Shown: one piece after another, positions 1 through 8,604 of the stretch
Position numbering within the stretch: position 1 is the stretch's first letter
How the letters are laid out: each line of letters starts with the position of its first letter
Source of the DNA: Flavipsychrobacter sp.
GTDB lineage: Bacteria; Bacteroidota; Bacteroidia; Chitinophagales; Chitinophagaceae
Direction of reading: 5' to 3'
NCBI GenBank assembly: GCA_041392855.1
Contig: JAWKLD010000002.1
Span: forward strand, 124,001 to 188,000
DNA: 64,000 bases
The notes under the pieces: generated by a model
Databases searched by the model: none
What the model saw: the letters and a program-made list of their open reading frames with translations, nothing else
Told to the model about the DNA's origin: nothing
Made by a program: the position numbers and the translations under genes

Positions 1-1
1 G

Positions 2-430
2 AGTGAAATTGCGCCGAAGGAATTGGTAAAAGCTCGCAAACTAGCTAGAGAGGTAACACCTGCAGAGCTGGAAGTAGATGGAGAAGAATGGGAAAACATA
101 GTAGCTGCCAATACTGGAGTAAGGGTTTTAGAAGGTGGTAAGAAAATAAGCAGCAAAGAAGAAACTCATTACGATAAATCTTTAATTAGCTTCTGCTCCC
201 AACAATATCAAAAAGCCAGCAAAATTGTAAGGCAGGCTTTAAGCAAGCTAAACATACCTACTGCCGATACACATCTGGGCTGGAGACTTAGCCAATTGGC
301 AGAGCAAGGCATCTTAGACATACAAGGCCCTACCAATAAAACATTGACGGATTTTTCGGTAAAGTTGGCGGGAGGCGAGGAAATACCAGCAGAAGAAGAA
401 ACGACCACAGATAGTGAAGAGACGGCATAA
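2..430 (+). CDS. DUF1835/DUF3658 domain protein, C-terminal part (5' end outside window)
   Basis: The reading frame is open from base 2, so the gene starts upstream of the window; an internal TTG at 23 is not a convincing start. The visible 142 residues include a KARKLAREVT segment, a VRVLEGGKK segment and a GWRLSQLAEQGILDIQG helix-turn block, which I recognise as the C-terminal (DUF3658-like) part of DUF1835 proteins of Bacteroidota. The tail is acidic, ending in E, T and S residues. Its biochemical function is not known. The stop codon TAA shares its last base with the ATG of the next gene, so the two are probably co-transcribed and translationally coupled. The family call rests on recalled similarity; the partial nature is directly visible. 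Confidence 0.75.
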   Translation, partial: SEIAPKELVKARKLAREVTPAELEVDGEEWENIVAANTGVRVLEGGKKISSKEETHYDKSLISFCSQQYQKASKIVRQALSKLNIPTADTHLGWRLSQLAEQGILDIQGPTNKTLTDFSVKLAGGEEIPAEEETTTDSEETA

Positions 431-798
431 TGGTCATTACTCCTATTGATATAAAAGGACAAGATGAACGTGGCTATACCGCGGAGTATATACATGCACG
501 TGAAGGGAAGCAACTGATCGTGCATCGTAAAGCAGGCAGTGTGAGTGGCAGGCACTATCACAAAGGGCTATCTGCTACTAAAAACCCTGAAATATTCATC
601 TTGCTGAACGGCAGTTGTACAATCAACTGGTATCATGTAGACGATAAAGAGCTACACACAAAAGAACTAAACGCTCCAGTACAATTAGAGATAGCCCCGC
701 TGGAATGGCATGAGGTTATCGCCATTACCGATTGTACTTTTTTAGAGCTCAACTCTATTGCAGAGCACCAAGCAGACACATTTTATATAGACCAATAG
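430..798 (+). CDS. cupin-fold protein, small single-domain
   Basis: The 122-residue protein has the two short motifs of a cupin barrel. Motif 1 contains H42, H44 and E54 in an SGRHYHKG...NPEIFILLNG context, and motif 2 contains P90 and H94 (APLEWHEV). These would form a three-His-plus-Glu metal site. Length and layout resemble the single-domain cupins related to sugar epimerases/isomerases or polyketide-cyclase-like proteins, but no substrate can be assigned. It starts on the ATG overlapping the previous stop codon (TAATG), which points to one operon with the DUF1835 gene. The cupin fold is well supported; the reaction is unknown. Confidence 0.7.
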   Translation: MVITPIDIKGQDERGYTAEYIHAREGKQLIVHRKAGSVSGRHYHKGLSATKNPEIFILLNGSCTINWYHVDDKELHTKELNAPVQLEIAPLEWHEVIAITDCTFLELNSIAEHQADTFYIDQ

Positions 799-818
799 CT
801 AGGTTCTATTATTAAGCT

Positions 819-826
819 TAATTTTG
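819..826 (+). promoter_or_regulatory. TAnnTTTG-type -7 element (candidate)
   Basis: TAATTTTG lies 4 bases before the ATG of the membrane-protein gene and is an exact match to the Bacteroidota housekeeping -7 consensus TAnnTTTG. No TTG is visible at the -33 spacing. If it is active, the transcript would start almost at the ATG and be nearly leaderless. Confidence 0.3.
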
Positions 827-830
827 CATT

Positions 831-1505
831 ATGAATTTTGAACTGCCGCTAAGAGAAGAGCGTGTAAAACCACATCAAATAACCACATTGCATTTCATTG
901 TAGGCTTTGCTTTGATTGGCATAAGTGCATTCATGATGGCGGTCTATTATCTCTTAGGGGGTGTTTTATCCAAGGTCAACATCGGCTTTGGCGAAAGCGG
1001 ATCGACCTACCCGCCCGAGGCCTATATAGGCATTGTATTTTTACTGGTAGGTATATTCCTTTTATACATTACCCGCTTTAAGCATAGCTGGCTATTACAA
1101 CCCAGCAATAATAAAAAGGTAAGAATAGCCGAACTGGTCATTATTATTTTCGCAGCAGCATATTCATTTGTATTAGGGTTCAATGTAGCCTTCGCCATTT
1201 ATGGTATTCTTGCAGCCGCATTATTTTTTGCTCTTTTCTGGGAAAACAACAGTAGCATTAGCAATGCTATTGAAATAGCTGATGAAGGAGTAAAACTTCC
1301 TGCCAACTCTAAAAGAAGAAAGATAAAATGGCGGGAGATAGAAAACGTCATTTACAAATACAACACACTTACCATCAACACTGTTGATGGCAGACTATAC
1401 CAGTGGACTATTAAAAAAACAGACATTAACCAAGAAGCGTTCGATACTTTTTGCTTTGCTCAAGTAAAAGCGGCTGAAAAAGACCGTGTGACTGACGACT
1501 GGTAG
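831..1505 (+). CDS. four-helix membrane protein with C-terminal PH-like domain
   Basis: I do not recognise this 224-residue protein as a named family. It has hydrophobic segments at about residues 21-46, 64-81 and a long stretch at 99-137 that can hold two helices, giving four predicted membrane spans. The last ~80 residues are soluble and alternate strand-like segments (GVKLPANSKRRKIKWREIEN, then NTLTINTVDGRLYQW), a pattern seen in bacterial PH-like domains of small membrane proteins. The ATG at 831 follows 32 bases after the cupin gene and has its own -7-like box. Function unknown; the membrane topology is the only firm statement. Confidence 0.65.
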   Translation: MNFELPLREERVKPHQITTLHFIVGFALIGISAFMMAVYYLLGGVLSKVNIGFGESGSTYPPEAYIGIVFLLVGIFLLYITRFKHSWLLQPSNNKKVRIAELVIIIFAAAYSFVLGFNVAFAIYGILAAALFFALFWENNSSISNAIEIADEGVKLPANSKRRKIKWREIENVIYKYNTLTINTVDGRLYQWTIKKTDINQEAFDTFCFAQVKAAEKDRVTDDW

Positions 1506-1524
1506 TGTACATAAAACAAAGCGT

Positions 1525-2817
1525 ATGTTAACATCTTCGCCATACCTGTTATACTCCGACGGAGAAGGGAATATTTTTGAGGACAAAACACTTTATGCCG
1601 TTGGCAGAAGTGGATGGGATGCAATGCCCATAGATGAAGCAGATTGGATAGAACTACCGGAAGGAGGCACACTATATGAGCTGCCCGACCGTAGAGGCAT
1701 AGGTATAGACGTAGCAACAGGAGAGATGCGCTTGTGCGAGAAAGGATGGGCTGTAGCAGCATTCATACCACCGGCACATACGGGCTTATATATGGCCGCT
1801 TATGAAGCTTTACCAGAGGCACAAACCTTACCACTGTTTTGCTATACTGCAGCGGGCTGGCACGATGAGAAATTCTACGTACCTGCTGTGCGCATAGAGC
1901 AAGATATAAGACAAGAGGCTACCGGATTTGACGACGAAAAAGTAAAGCAGGGTGTGACAGAGATGATGACGGCATATCCTAAAAACCGATTGGTAAAGCA
2001 TATAGCCGAAAACTGTGCATTGACCTACAACTGCCCTGCTGCACGCAACTACTTTATGGGGCGCTGGGAATGCCCAATACCTGCATCACCTGCTTGTAAT
2101 GCCAACTGTATCGGCTGTATCTCTTTCCAACCTGAAACAGAGGAAATATTTTCTTCTCAAGACCGCCTTACTTTTAAACCAACGGCAGAAGAGATTGTAG
2201 AATATACTGTGCCGCATTTAGAGTCTGCCCCCTACCCTATAGTGAGCTTTGGGCAAGGATGTGAAGGAGAACCATTACTCATGTGGGAGACCATTAAAGA
2301 GGCGATCATAGAAATAAGAAAGCATACCAAAAAAGGTAGCATCAATATCAATACCAATGGTAGTAAACCCGACGCCGTTGAAGAACTAATGAAAGTGGGG
2401 TTGAACAGCATACGTGTAAGTACTAACTCTGTTCGTAAAGAAATATATACGCCTTATTATCTGCCCAACAATTACCAGATGGAGGATATCATAGAAAGTA
2501 TGCGCATAGTGAGAAAATATGGTGGCTGGGCTTCGATGAACTATTTCTGTTTCCCTGGTATGACAGATAGTGTGGCAGAGTATGAAGCACTAAGGGAAGT
2601 GATCAAATACACCGATCTTAGTATGATACAATGGAGGAACTTTAATATTGACCCAGACTGGTACTTAGGCAAGATCAACGTGACGGACACAGGGGAAACT
2701 CTTGGCATGAAGCAAATGCTGGAGCTGATACATGAAGAGTTCCCCAACGTAAAATTTGGCTACTACAATCCTTCTATTGAGCGAATGAGTAGCTATGATA
2801 CCGATTTTGCACATTAA
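1525..2817 (+). CDS. radical SAM protein with uncharacterised N-terminal domain
   Basis: The 430-residue protein carries a CxxxCxxC cluster at C191, C195 and C198 (ACNANCIGC), which binds the [4Fe-4S] cluster used for S-adenosylmethionine cleavage. A GQGCEGEPLL segment (SAM-binding GGE-like), ININTNGS and a NYFCFPGMTDS strand follow, as in the radical SAM barrel. The first ~160 residues form a separate domain I do not recognise, and three extra cysteines (C164, C170, C183) sit directly before the cluster. No peptide substrate, partner or maturase cassette is visible next to it. It starts 19 bases after the membrane-protein gene. The superfamily is secure; reaction and substrate are unknown. 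Confidence 0.8.
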   Translation: MLTSSPYLLYSDGEGNIFEDKTLYAVGRSGWDAMPIDEADWIELPEGGTLYELPDRRGIGIDVATGEMRLCEKGWAVAAFIPPAHTGLYMAAYEALPEAQTLPLFCYTAAGWHDEKFYVPAVRIEQDIRQEATGFDDEKVKQGVTEMMTAYPKNRLVKHIAENCALTYNCPAARNYFMGRWECPIPASPACNANCIGCISFQPETEEIFSSQDRLTFKPTAEEIVEYTVPHLESAPYPIVSFGQGCEGEPLLMWETIKEAIIEIRKHTKKGSININTNGSKPDAVEELMKVGLNSIRVSTNSVRKEIYTPYYLPNNYQMEDIIESMRIVRKYGGWASMNYFCFPGMTDSVAEYEALREVIKYTDLSMIQWRNFNIDPDWYLGKINVTDTGETLGMKQMLELIHEEFPNVKFGYYNPSIERMSSYDTDFAH

Positions 2818-2861
2818 CGAAATACTTGCAATTGATTGATTAAATTTACTCTAGTTATTAT

Positions 2862-3698
2862 ATGAGTGAATCGAACAACACGGTAGATCCAAAAGCTGTT
2901 GGCTGGACAGTGGGTATACATTTGGTTATCCTGCTGATATTCTTTTTCATTAGCTACAATGTACCAGCTACGCAACCCGTAGTAGAGATGGGCATGGAAG
3001 TAAACATTGGCACTAGCGCTGATGGTTATGGTACTATGCAGCCATTAGTGGCAGGAGAGCCTGCGCCAAGCAACGCTGTGGCTACAACGAGTAGCAGTAC
3101 CCCGAACAGTAGCCTACCTGATAATATACTGGAATCAGACGACCCTGATGCCCCAATTGTAAATCAGACAAACAACAACAGTACCACCAACAGAAACGAC
3201 AATAGAAGGCGCAATAACAACAATAATAACCGCAACAATAATACTACCACCAATAACAACTCCACACCACAACAAAAAGCCAGATATGTATATGATGGTG
3301 GTCAAGGTACTGGAGGCAACGGCTCACCCGTAGATGCAGACGGCAGTAGTGAAGGAGACACCAAAGGTAATAGAGACAGAGGTGTACCGGGCGGCACACC
3401 GGGCGCTGGTAATTACGAAGGCACGCCTGGCAGTGGTATTAGCCATACCTTAGGCGGTCGCTCTATAGTAGCCTTCCCCGACAGAGATGCTGAGTTTAGA
3501 GAAGGAGGAAAAGTAGTAGTACACGTTACAGTGAATAAGCTAGGTGTCATTACCAATAGTCGTATCAAATCGGCTAGTAGTGCGGGGTTGAAAAAGATAG
3601 CCTTAGAAAAAGTAAAGAAGATACGCTTCAATAAAAGTGAGAATGTACCTGAAGAACAGTTTGGTGAAATAACTTTTGTTTTCAAAACACGCTCTTAA
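2862..3698 (+). CDS. TonB-family energy-transducer-like protein
   Basis: The 278-residue protein has one N-terminal membrane helix (about residues 15-33), then a low-complexity periplasmic linker rich in Asn, Thr and Arg (about 101-138), a Gly-rich segment, and a C-terminal ~75-residue domain with the TonB-like pattern GGKVVVHVTVNKLGVI...SASSAGLKKIALEKVKKIRFN. TonB proteins pass proton-motive energy from ExbB/ExbD to outer-membrane receptors. No exbB or exbD lies in the visible upstream DNA, where such genes often precede tonB and folC in this phylum. It ends 8 bases before folC. The asparagine linker replaces the usual Pro/Lys-rich spacer, so the assignment rests mainly on topology and the C-terminal domain. 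Confidence 0.7.
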   Translation: MSESNNTVDPKAVGWTVGIHLVILLIFFFISYNVPATQPVVEMGMEVNIGTSADGYGTMQPLVAGEPAPSNAVATTSSSTPNSSLPDNILESDDPDAPIVNQTNNNSTTNRNDNRRRNNNNNNRNNNTTTNNNSTPQQKARYVYDGGQGTGGNGSPVDADGSSEGDTKGNRDRGVPGGTPGAGNYEGTPGSGISHTLGGRSIVAFPDRDAEFREGGKVVVHVTVNKLGVITNSRIKSASSAGLKKIALEKVKKIRFNKSENVPEEQFGEITFVFKTRS

Positions 3699-3706
3699 TA
3701 GCCGCT

Positions 3707-5035
3707 ATGGATATTGCTTCCGCTTACCAACAAACGCTTGATTATTTATACCAACAGTTGCCTATGTTTTCAAGACAAGGGGCTGTAGCTATAAAAAAAG
3801 ACCTAACCAACACCATAAAGCTTTGCGAAGCATTGGGCGATCCTCACCAAAAATTCAAATCGATACACGTAGCAGGTACAAATGGTAAGGGTAGCGTTAG
3901 CCACATGCTTACCTCTGTACTACAAAAGTCGGGCAGAAAAACAGGCTTATATACCTCTCCTCATCTTATTGACTTTAGAGAACGTATTCGCGTCAACGGA
4001 AAATCAGTAAGCAAAGAATGGGTGGTTGACTTTGTAGCTAAGCACAAGGACATCATTGAAAAAATAGAACCTTCCTTTTTTGAGATAACTGTAGCTATGG
4101 CCTTTACCTATTTTGCAGAGCAAGAGGTAGACATGGCCGTTATAGAAACAGGCCTAGGCGGTAGACTAGACAGTACAAACATCATAACCCCAATAGCTTC
4201 TATTATTACCAATATTAGCTATGATCATATGGACATGCTTGGTGATACCCTTGAGAAAATAGCTATAGAGAAAGCGGGTATCATGAAACAAGGCGTACCC
4301 GTAATAATAGGGGAACAACAAGAGGAAACTGAAAGAGTATTCTTTGAGCAGTCCTTACAAAAACAAGCTATACTCTTCCATGCCGATACCATGTGGGACT
4401 TGGTAAAAACCAAAAGCACACCGGGCTTACAATACTACAAAGCGATCAATAGAGCAACTCAAGAGATGCATGATCTAGCTTCGGACTTGCCCGGTAGTTA
4501 TCAGTCTAAAAACATAAAAACCGTACTAGGTGTTCTAGAAGTGCTCAATACCATGAAGCTATTGGAGATAGATAAAGACACCATCTTTAATGCACTTAGC
4601 AATGTAAAGGGCAGCACTGGCCTAAGAGGACGTTGGGATGTACTACAACACAACCCTTATATTATAGCAGAAAGCGCCCATAACCAAGCAGGCATAGAAG
4701 GAGCCATGCAACAATGGGCAGGTATAGAGGCTACCAATAAACATATTCTTATAGGCTTTGTGAAAGACAAGGATATTAATGGCGCACTTGCTGCACTCCC
4801 TAAAGATCAGAACTATTACTTCTGTGCTGCACAAATACCCAGAGCCTTAGCTGCAGAAGAGCTACATAATAAAGCTAAAGAATTGGGCCTTCAGGGAAAG
4901 GCCTATACCACAATTGAAGAGGCCCTAACAGACATTAAGTCTACAATGCAGGATGATGATGCCTTATTAATAACAGGTAGTTTTTTTGTTGTAGGAGAAG
5001 CTTTAGCACATCTTTTACCAGAGGGTGACCTATAG
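3707..5035 (+). CDS. folC: bifunctional dihydrofolate synthase / folylpolyglutamate synthase
   Basis: This Mur-ligase-family enzyme adds glutamate to dihydropteroate and to reduced folates using ATP, in the cytosol. The P-loop GTNGKGS is at residues 57-63, followed by the folate-family signature TSPHLIDFRERI and ETGLGGRLDSTN. An ISYDHMDMLG metal-binding segment and an AHNQAG motif in the C-terminal half complete the family pattern. The length of 442 residues is normal. It begins 8 bases after the TonB-like gene, suggesting co-transcription. Its stop codon directly abuts the stop codon of the convergent glycosylphosphotransferase gene, with no base between them. Confidence 0.95.
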   Translation: MDIASAYQQTLDYLYQQLPMFSRQGAVAIKKDLTNTIKLCEALGDPHQKFKSIHVAGTNGKGSVSHMLTSVLQKSGRKTGLYTSPHLIDFRERIRVNGKSVSKEWVVDFVAKHKDIIEKIEPSFFEITVAMAFTYFAEQEVDMAVIETGLGGRLDSTNIITPIASIITNISYDHMDMLGDTLEKIAIEKAGIMKQGVPVIIGEQQEETERVFFEQSLQKQAILFHADTMWDLVKTKSTPGLQYYKAINRATQEMHDLASDLPGSYQSKNIKTVLGVLEVLNTMKLLEIDKDTIFNALSNVKGSTGLRGRWDVLQHNPYIIAESAHNQAGIEGAMQQWAGIEATNKHILIGFVKDKDINGALAALPKDQNYYFCAAQIPRALAAEELHNKAKELGLQGKAYTTIEEALTDIKSTMQDDDALLITGSFFVVGEALAHLLPEGDL

Positions 5036-6460
5036 TTATTTCCCTCTTCCCTGAAAAAGTACATTAAGTGTATAGAGCATGATCTTGACATCAAGCGCTA
5101 GCGAACAGTTCTCTATATACAAGAGATCGTATTTCATGCGTTCTTTCATTTGCGCCACATTCTCAGCATAGCCATACTGCACCATACCCCAAGAGGTCAA
5201 CCCTGGTTTTACTTTATGCAAGTATTTATAGTGTGGGCGCTCCTGACATATAATATCAATAAAGTGCTGGCGCTCGGGTCTTGGCCCTACAAGAGACATC
5301 TCTCCTTTTAAGATATTGACAAATTGAGGTAATTCATCAATACGCCATTTACGCATAAAACGACCCCAAGGTGTAATACGCGGATCTTCTTTACTAGACA
5401 GTGCAGGCCCTTGCTCTTCTGCATTGGTATACATAGAGCGAAACTTGTAGATCATAAAGGGCTTCCCATAGAGACCTATCCTTTCTTGCTTATATATAAT
5501 AGGACCTGAAGAAGACAGTTTCACCCTGATTGTAGCTAGTAATAAAACAGGAGAAAGTATAATCAATGCTAATAGCGATGACGTAATATCTATAGTACGC
5601 TTACATACTCTTTGCCAGTCGGGCATGAGCTCGGGGTGCACATACAATAGTATAGCGTCATATACGTTACTGGTTTTTACAGACCCTGAAATTATATCGT
5701 ACATGTCTGGTAGTATCTTAATAACTACAGCATGATAGCTCAATGAGGTCAATATATTTTCTAGCAGGTGGTGTTCTGAAGAGTCAATAGCAATAATAAC
5801 CTCTTCTATGCCATGTGTTTCTATTATTTCTTCTAGCTCCGACAAGTCTCCCAACTGTGGTAGGTATTTGTTCATGCCGTTGGTCATCTCTTCGTTGGAG
5901 TAGATGAACCCTTTGAACACATTGCCTAATACCTTAGGGCTTTCTGTTACTTGCTTATATATCTCAATGGCTTTACTATTGCCTCCTATTATCAAAGTAT
6001 TATACCCTACTTCACCTCTTATCAATCTTCTTTTAGCGCGATTTAGAATCACCATCCTTAGTGTAAGCGTAATTGAAGTATGGATCAACAAATAGCGTCC
6101 TGTCATTCTTATGAAATAAGAATAGTCGACCGCATCATTAGCAAAAATGAAAAGAGAAATAATAACACTACCCAGTATACATGAGATCAGTGTTCGGTTA
6201 ATTTCATTTAGTCTTGACTTTCTGTATAAATCGAAGTAAGTACCAGATAGTAAGTACAACACAAACCAACCACCCGGTATAAAAAGCAAGCCCATGACAT
6301 AATCTTTCAGGTGAAAGATCTCCCAAGCAGACCACCAGTCAGCCTTCCCTAAAGAAGAATGTCTATAAACCCAGAATGTAATCCATGCAACAACAGCAGC
6401 TATATAATCTATATATACAAGCTGACGTATAGCACGTTTTTTTATAGGCTCTAGATTCAT
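5036..6460 (-). CDS. undecaprenyl-phosphate glycosylphosphotransferase (WcaJ/ExoY-type)
   Basis: The enzyme moves a sugar-1-phosphate from a nucleotide sugar to undecaprenyl phosphate, the first step in a lipid-linked polysaccharide. The 474 residues have about four N-terminal membrane helices, a Rossmann-like central domain starting near YNTLIIGGN, a re-entrant helix (RTIDITSSLLALIILSPVLL) and the bacterial sugar transferase domain with KFRSMYTNAEE, RIDELPQF and MSLVGPRPE motifs. This is the full-length PglC-fold type, unlike the short transferase at 45.2 kb. It is the last gene of a minus-strand run with a lipoprotein (12-base gap) and a Gfo/Idh dehydrogenase, which fits a small exopolysaccharide operon. 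The sugar cannot be read from the sequence. Confidence 0.9.
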   Translation of the reverse strand: MNLEPIKKRAIRQLVYIDYIAAVVAWITFWVYRHSSLGKADWWSAWEIFHLKDYVMGLLFIPGGWFVLYLLSGTYFDLYRKSRLNEINRTLISCILGSVIISLFIFANDAVDYSYFIRMTGRYLLIHTSITLTLRMVILNRAKRRLIRGEVGYNTLIIGGNSKAIEIYKQVTESPKVLGNVFKGFIYSNEEMTNGMNKYLPQLGDLSELEEIIETHGIEEVIIAIDSSEHHLLENILTSLSYHAVVIKILPDMYDIISGSVKTSNVYDAILLYVHPELMPDWQRVCKRTIDITSSLLALIILSPVLLLATIRVKLSSSGPIIYKQERIGLYGKPFMIYKFRSMYTNAEEQGPALSSKEDPRITPWGRFMRKWRIDELPQFVNILKGEMSLVGPRPERQHFIDIICQERPHYKYLHKVKPGLTSWGMVQYGYAENVAQMKERMKYDLLYIENCSLALDVKIMLYTLNVLFQGRGK

Positions 6461-6472
6461 TAGGCTCAGCTA

Positions 6473-7339
6473 CTAGTAGGTAACTATTTTTAGGTTGTCT
6501 AATAGGACGTATCCATCTTTTTGTCCATCAGGTAGCGTTGCTTTTATTAATAGTCGGTAGCTCACCCCTTGAAAAGTATTGGTATAAGCTTCCAACGGCA
6601 CGTATAATTTTGTCCAATTAGAGTTGGGATAAACTCCTTGAAAATATTGGAATGCTGCCGAACCTGATTTCAGGGTAGCGTACAACCCAATTTCGAATTG
6701 AACGGAACTTTTAAAATCTAACTCTAAATACGACTCACCTATAGGTATTTTGATATCGGTATTGTTGAACATTTGCGAAGAGGTGTGCGCTTTATCCAGA
6801 TAAATATATCCTGAGCCTCCACCTTCATACACCTTATCTTTATCTGCAGTTCTCACCATTGCAGTATCCAAAGGTTCTTCGGGTACCAAACGGTCAAATT
6901 TATTACCAACTTCAAAGTCTTCTTTGAAAATAAAATTCAATCCATCTACATACTTTGTCTTTGCATTGAAGGTAACCACATTACCCGGGTCTACTTTTAA
7001 GGTCATGGTATCGAATGCATAGAACGGATACAAGGCTTTATAGTTCTTTAACCCACTGTAGGTAACGCCAGGAGCTATACTTAGCCTGCTGTCTCTATCC
7101 AGTAATACAGGAAAGGTAGAAGGCACATCAAAAACACCTATAGGCTTACTATCCAAATACACCCATACTGCGCTGATATCATTAGAGATACTTCCTGTTT
7201 TAGAAGGGTTGGCATCTTCAAAAGCAAAGGAATCAATACGCACATAGGTAGGCGTTTTCTCTGCAGGATTAATAATATCGCAACCTGAGCCAAAAGCCCC
7301 AACGACAAAAAGCAATATTATGCTATATATTATTCTCAT
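6473..7339 (-). CDS. predicted outer-membrane lipoprotein, unknown function
   Basis: I choose the ATG at 7339; a TTG three codons upstream is less likely. The first 19 residues are a lipoprotein signal (MRIIYSIILLFVVGAFGSG) ending at the lipidated C20 in GSGC. The rest of the 288-residue protein looks strand-rich, and its last ~140 residues (FKEDFEVGN...GYVLLDNLKI) have the layout of a carbohydrate-binding-like jelly roll. It lies between a sugar-type dehydrogenase gene and an initiating glycosylphosphotransferase gene, so a role in displaying or anchoring surface glycan is possible but inferred from position only. No named family recognised. Confidence 0.7.
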   Translation of the reverse strand: MRIIYSIILLFVVGAFGSGCDIINPAEKTPTYVRIDSFAFEDANPSKTGSISNDISAVWVYLDSKPIGVFDVPSTFPVLLDRDSRLSIAPGVTYSGLKNYKALYPFYAFDTMTLKVDPGNVVTFNAKTKYVDGLNFIFKEDFEVGNKFDRLVPEEPLDTAMVRTADKDKVYEGGGSGYIYLDKAHTSSQMFNNTDIKIPIGESYLELDFKSSVQFEIGLYATLKSGSAAFQYFQGVYPNSNWTKLYVPLEAYTNTFQGVSYRLLIKATLPDGQKDGYVLLDNLKIVTY

Positions 7340-7398
7340 TTCTAACAATAAATGGAGGCGCTATACGTTAATAACGGCTTTTAAAGTAAAGTATTGTG

Positions 7399-8385
7399 CT
7401 ATGCGTTGTGTAATTCGTTATGCAGGCTCATTTTTTTCAATATCTGGTGTGCCACATCCATGGCCTGATAACCATCATATACACTTACCCTAGTAGGTTT
7501 ATTTTCCAATATCGCTGTTGCAAATTCTGCTAACTCGGCTCTTATTGCATTAGAGGGCTCTACTTCAGGCATTTGTACAGAAATACGTTTTTTCTCTCCG
7601 TTTCCTGTATCTATCGGAAAGTCCATCATTCCTTTTGGTCCTTCATCTTCATTCAGCCTTATCACCTCTGTTTTCTTGTCTAAGAAGTCGATACCGATAT
7701 ACGCATCTCTTTGGAAAAGACGCATTTTACGCATCTTTTTGAGGGATATACGACTAGAAGTTAGGTTAGCAACACAACCGTTATCAAACTCTATTCTGGC
7801 ATTAGCAATATCTGCAGTCTCGCTTATTACAGAAACACCACTCGCTGATATACGCTTTACCGGAGATTTTACCAGATGCATTACGATATCTATATCGTGT
7901 ATCATCAGGTCGAGTATCACAGAAACATCAGTACCTCTGGGGTTAAACTGTGCTAGCCTGTGTGCCTCAATAAACATAGGCTGCAAAGCCTCTTCACCCA
8001 ATGCTAAATACGCAGGGTTGTAACGCTCTACATGCCCTACTTGGCATTTGACATCCGCCTCTTTTACCAACTGTACCAGCTCATTAGCTTCTTCCAGTGT
8101 ATGCGCTAAGGGCTTTTCTATAAATATATGTTTGCTATTGAGCAAGCATTTTTTGGCTATCTCATAATGTGAGGTAGTAGGCGCTACTATATCCAATGCA
8201 TCTGTAGCTGCTATTAGCTGGTCAACATCCTCAAAACGAGGGACTTGGTATTCGGCAATGATCGCTGCAGCCTGATCATCATTAGGGTCAAAAAAGCCCA
8301 CTAATTCTATTCCGTCTATTTCTTTCCATTGTTGGATATGAAACCTGCCAAGATGCCCTGCACCAATAACACCAATTTTTAGCAT
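7399..8385 (-). CDS. Gfo/Idh/MocA-family NAD(P)-dependent oxidoreductase
   Basis: The N-terminal Rossmann fold carries the dinucleotide-binding motif GVIGAGHLG at residues 5-13, and the family motif EKPLA follows in the SKHIFIEKPLAHTLEEA segment. A conserved MIHDIDIVMHL helix contains the catalytic-type D and H residues of this family. The length of 328 residues is typical. Members oxidise or reduce sugars and sugar nucleotides, and several make 3-keto or N-acetyl-amino sugars for surface glycans. The gene opens the minus-strand run that continues with the lipoprotein and the glycosylphosphotransferase, supporting a glycan precursor role by context. Exact substrate unknown. Confidence 0.85.
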   Translation of the reverse strand: MLKIGVIGAGHLGRFHIQQWKEIDGIELVGFFDPNDDQAAAIIAEYQVPRFEDVDQLIAATDALDIVAPTTSHYEIAKKCLLNSKHIFIEKPLAHTLEEANELVQLVKEADVKCQVGHVERYNPAYLALGEEALQPMFIEAHRLAQFNPRGTDVSVILDLMIHDIDIVMHLVKSPVKRISASGVSVISETADIANARIEFDNGCVANLTSSRISLKKMRKMRLFQRDAYIGIDFLDKKTEVIRLNEDEGPKGMMDFPIDTGNGEKKRISVQMPEVEPSNAIRAELAEFATAILENKPTRVSVYDGYQAMDVAHQILKKMSLHNELHNA

Positions 8386-8550
8386 ACTCGCCTATATAAT
8401 ATAACCTGTAATAAGTTTTTTTCAGAAGTCGCAATATAGCAATTAATAGGCAGTATCTAATGGCTAAGGGGCGTATCTGTTGGCAATTTGTCCACAGTAT
8501 TACTTCTATATGACAGCTCTTACTCCCATTCAAAGTATGTTCATAGCATA

Positions 8551-8585
8551 AAAAAGCGGCTATGATTTATCATAGCCGCTTTTTC
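8551..8585. terminator. bidirectional intrinsic terminator
   Basis: GCGGCTATGA at 8556-8565 pairs perfectly with TCATAGCCGC at 8570-8579 around a TTTA loop, with an A-run before and a T-run after. It can stop transcription of the giant gene ending at 8605 on the minus strand and also any plus-strand transcript. It also separates the giant gene from the Gfo/Idh gene downstream. Confidence 0.85.
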
Positions 8586-8604
8586 TTATTTAAAAACTGA
8601 GTAC

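Noticed and set aside
8288..8533. 81-codon minus-strand ORF overlapping the Gfo/Idh gene start
   Set aside because: It overlaps the 5' end of the Gfo/Idh gene in another frame and has no recognisable domain or signal.
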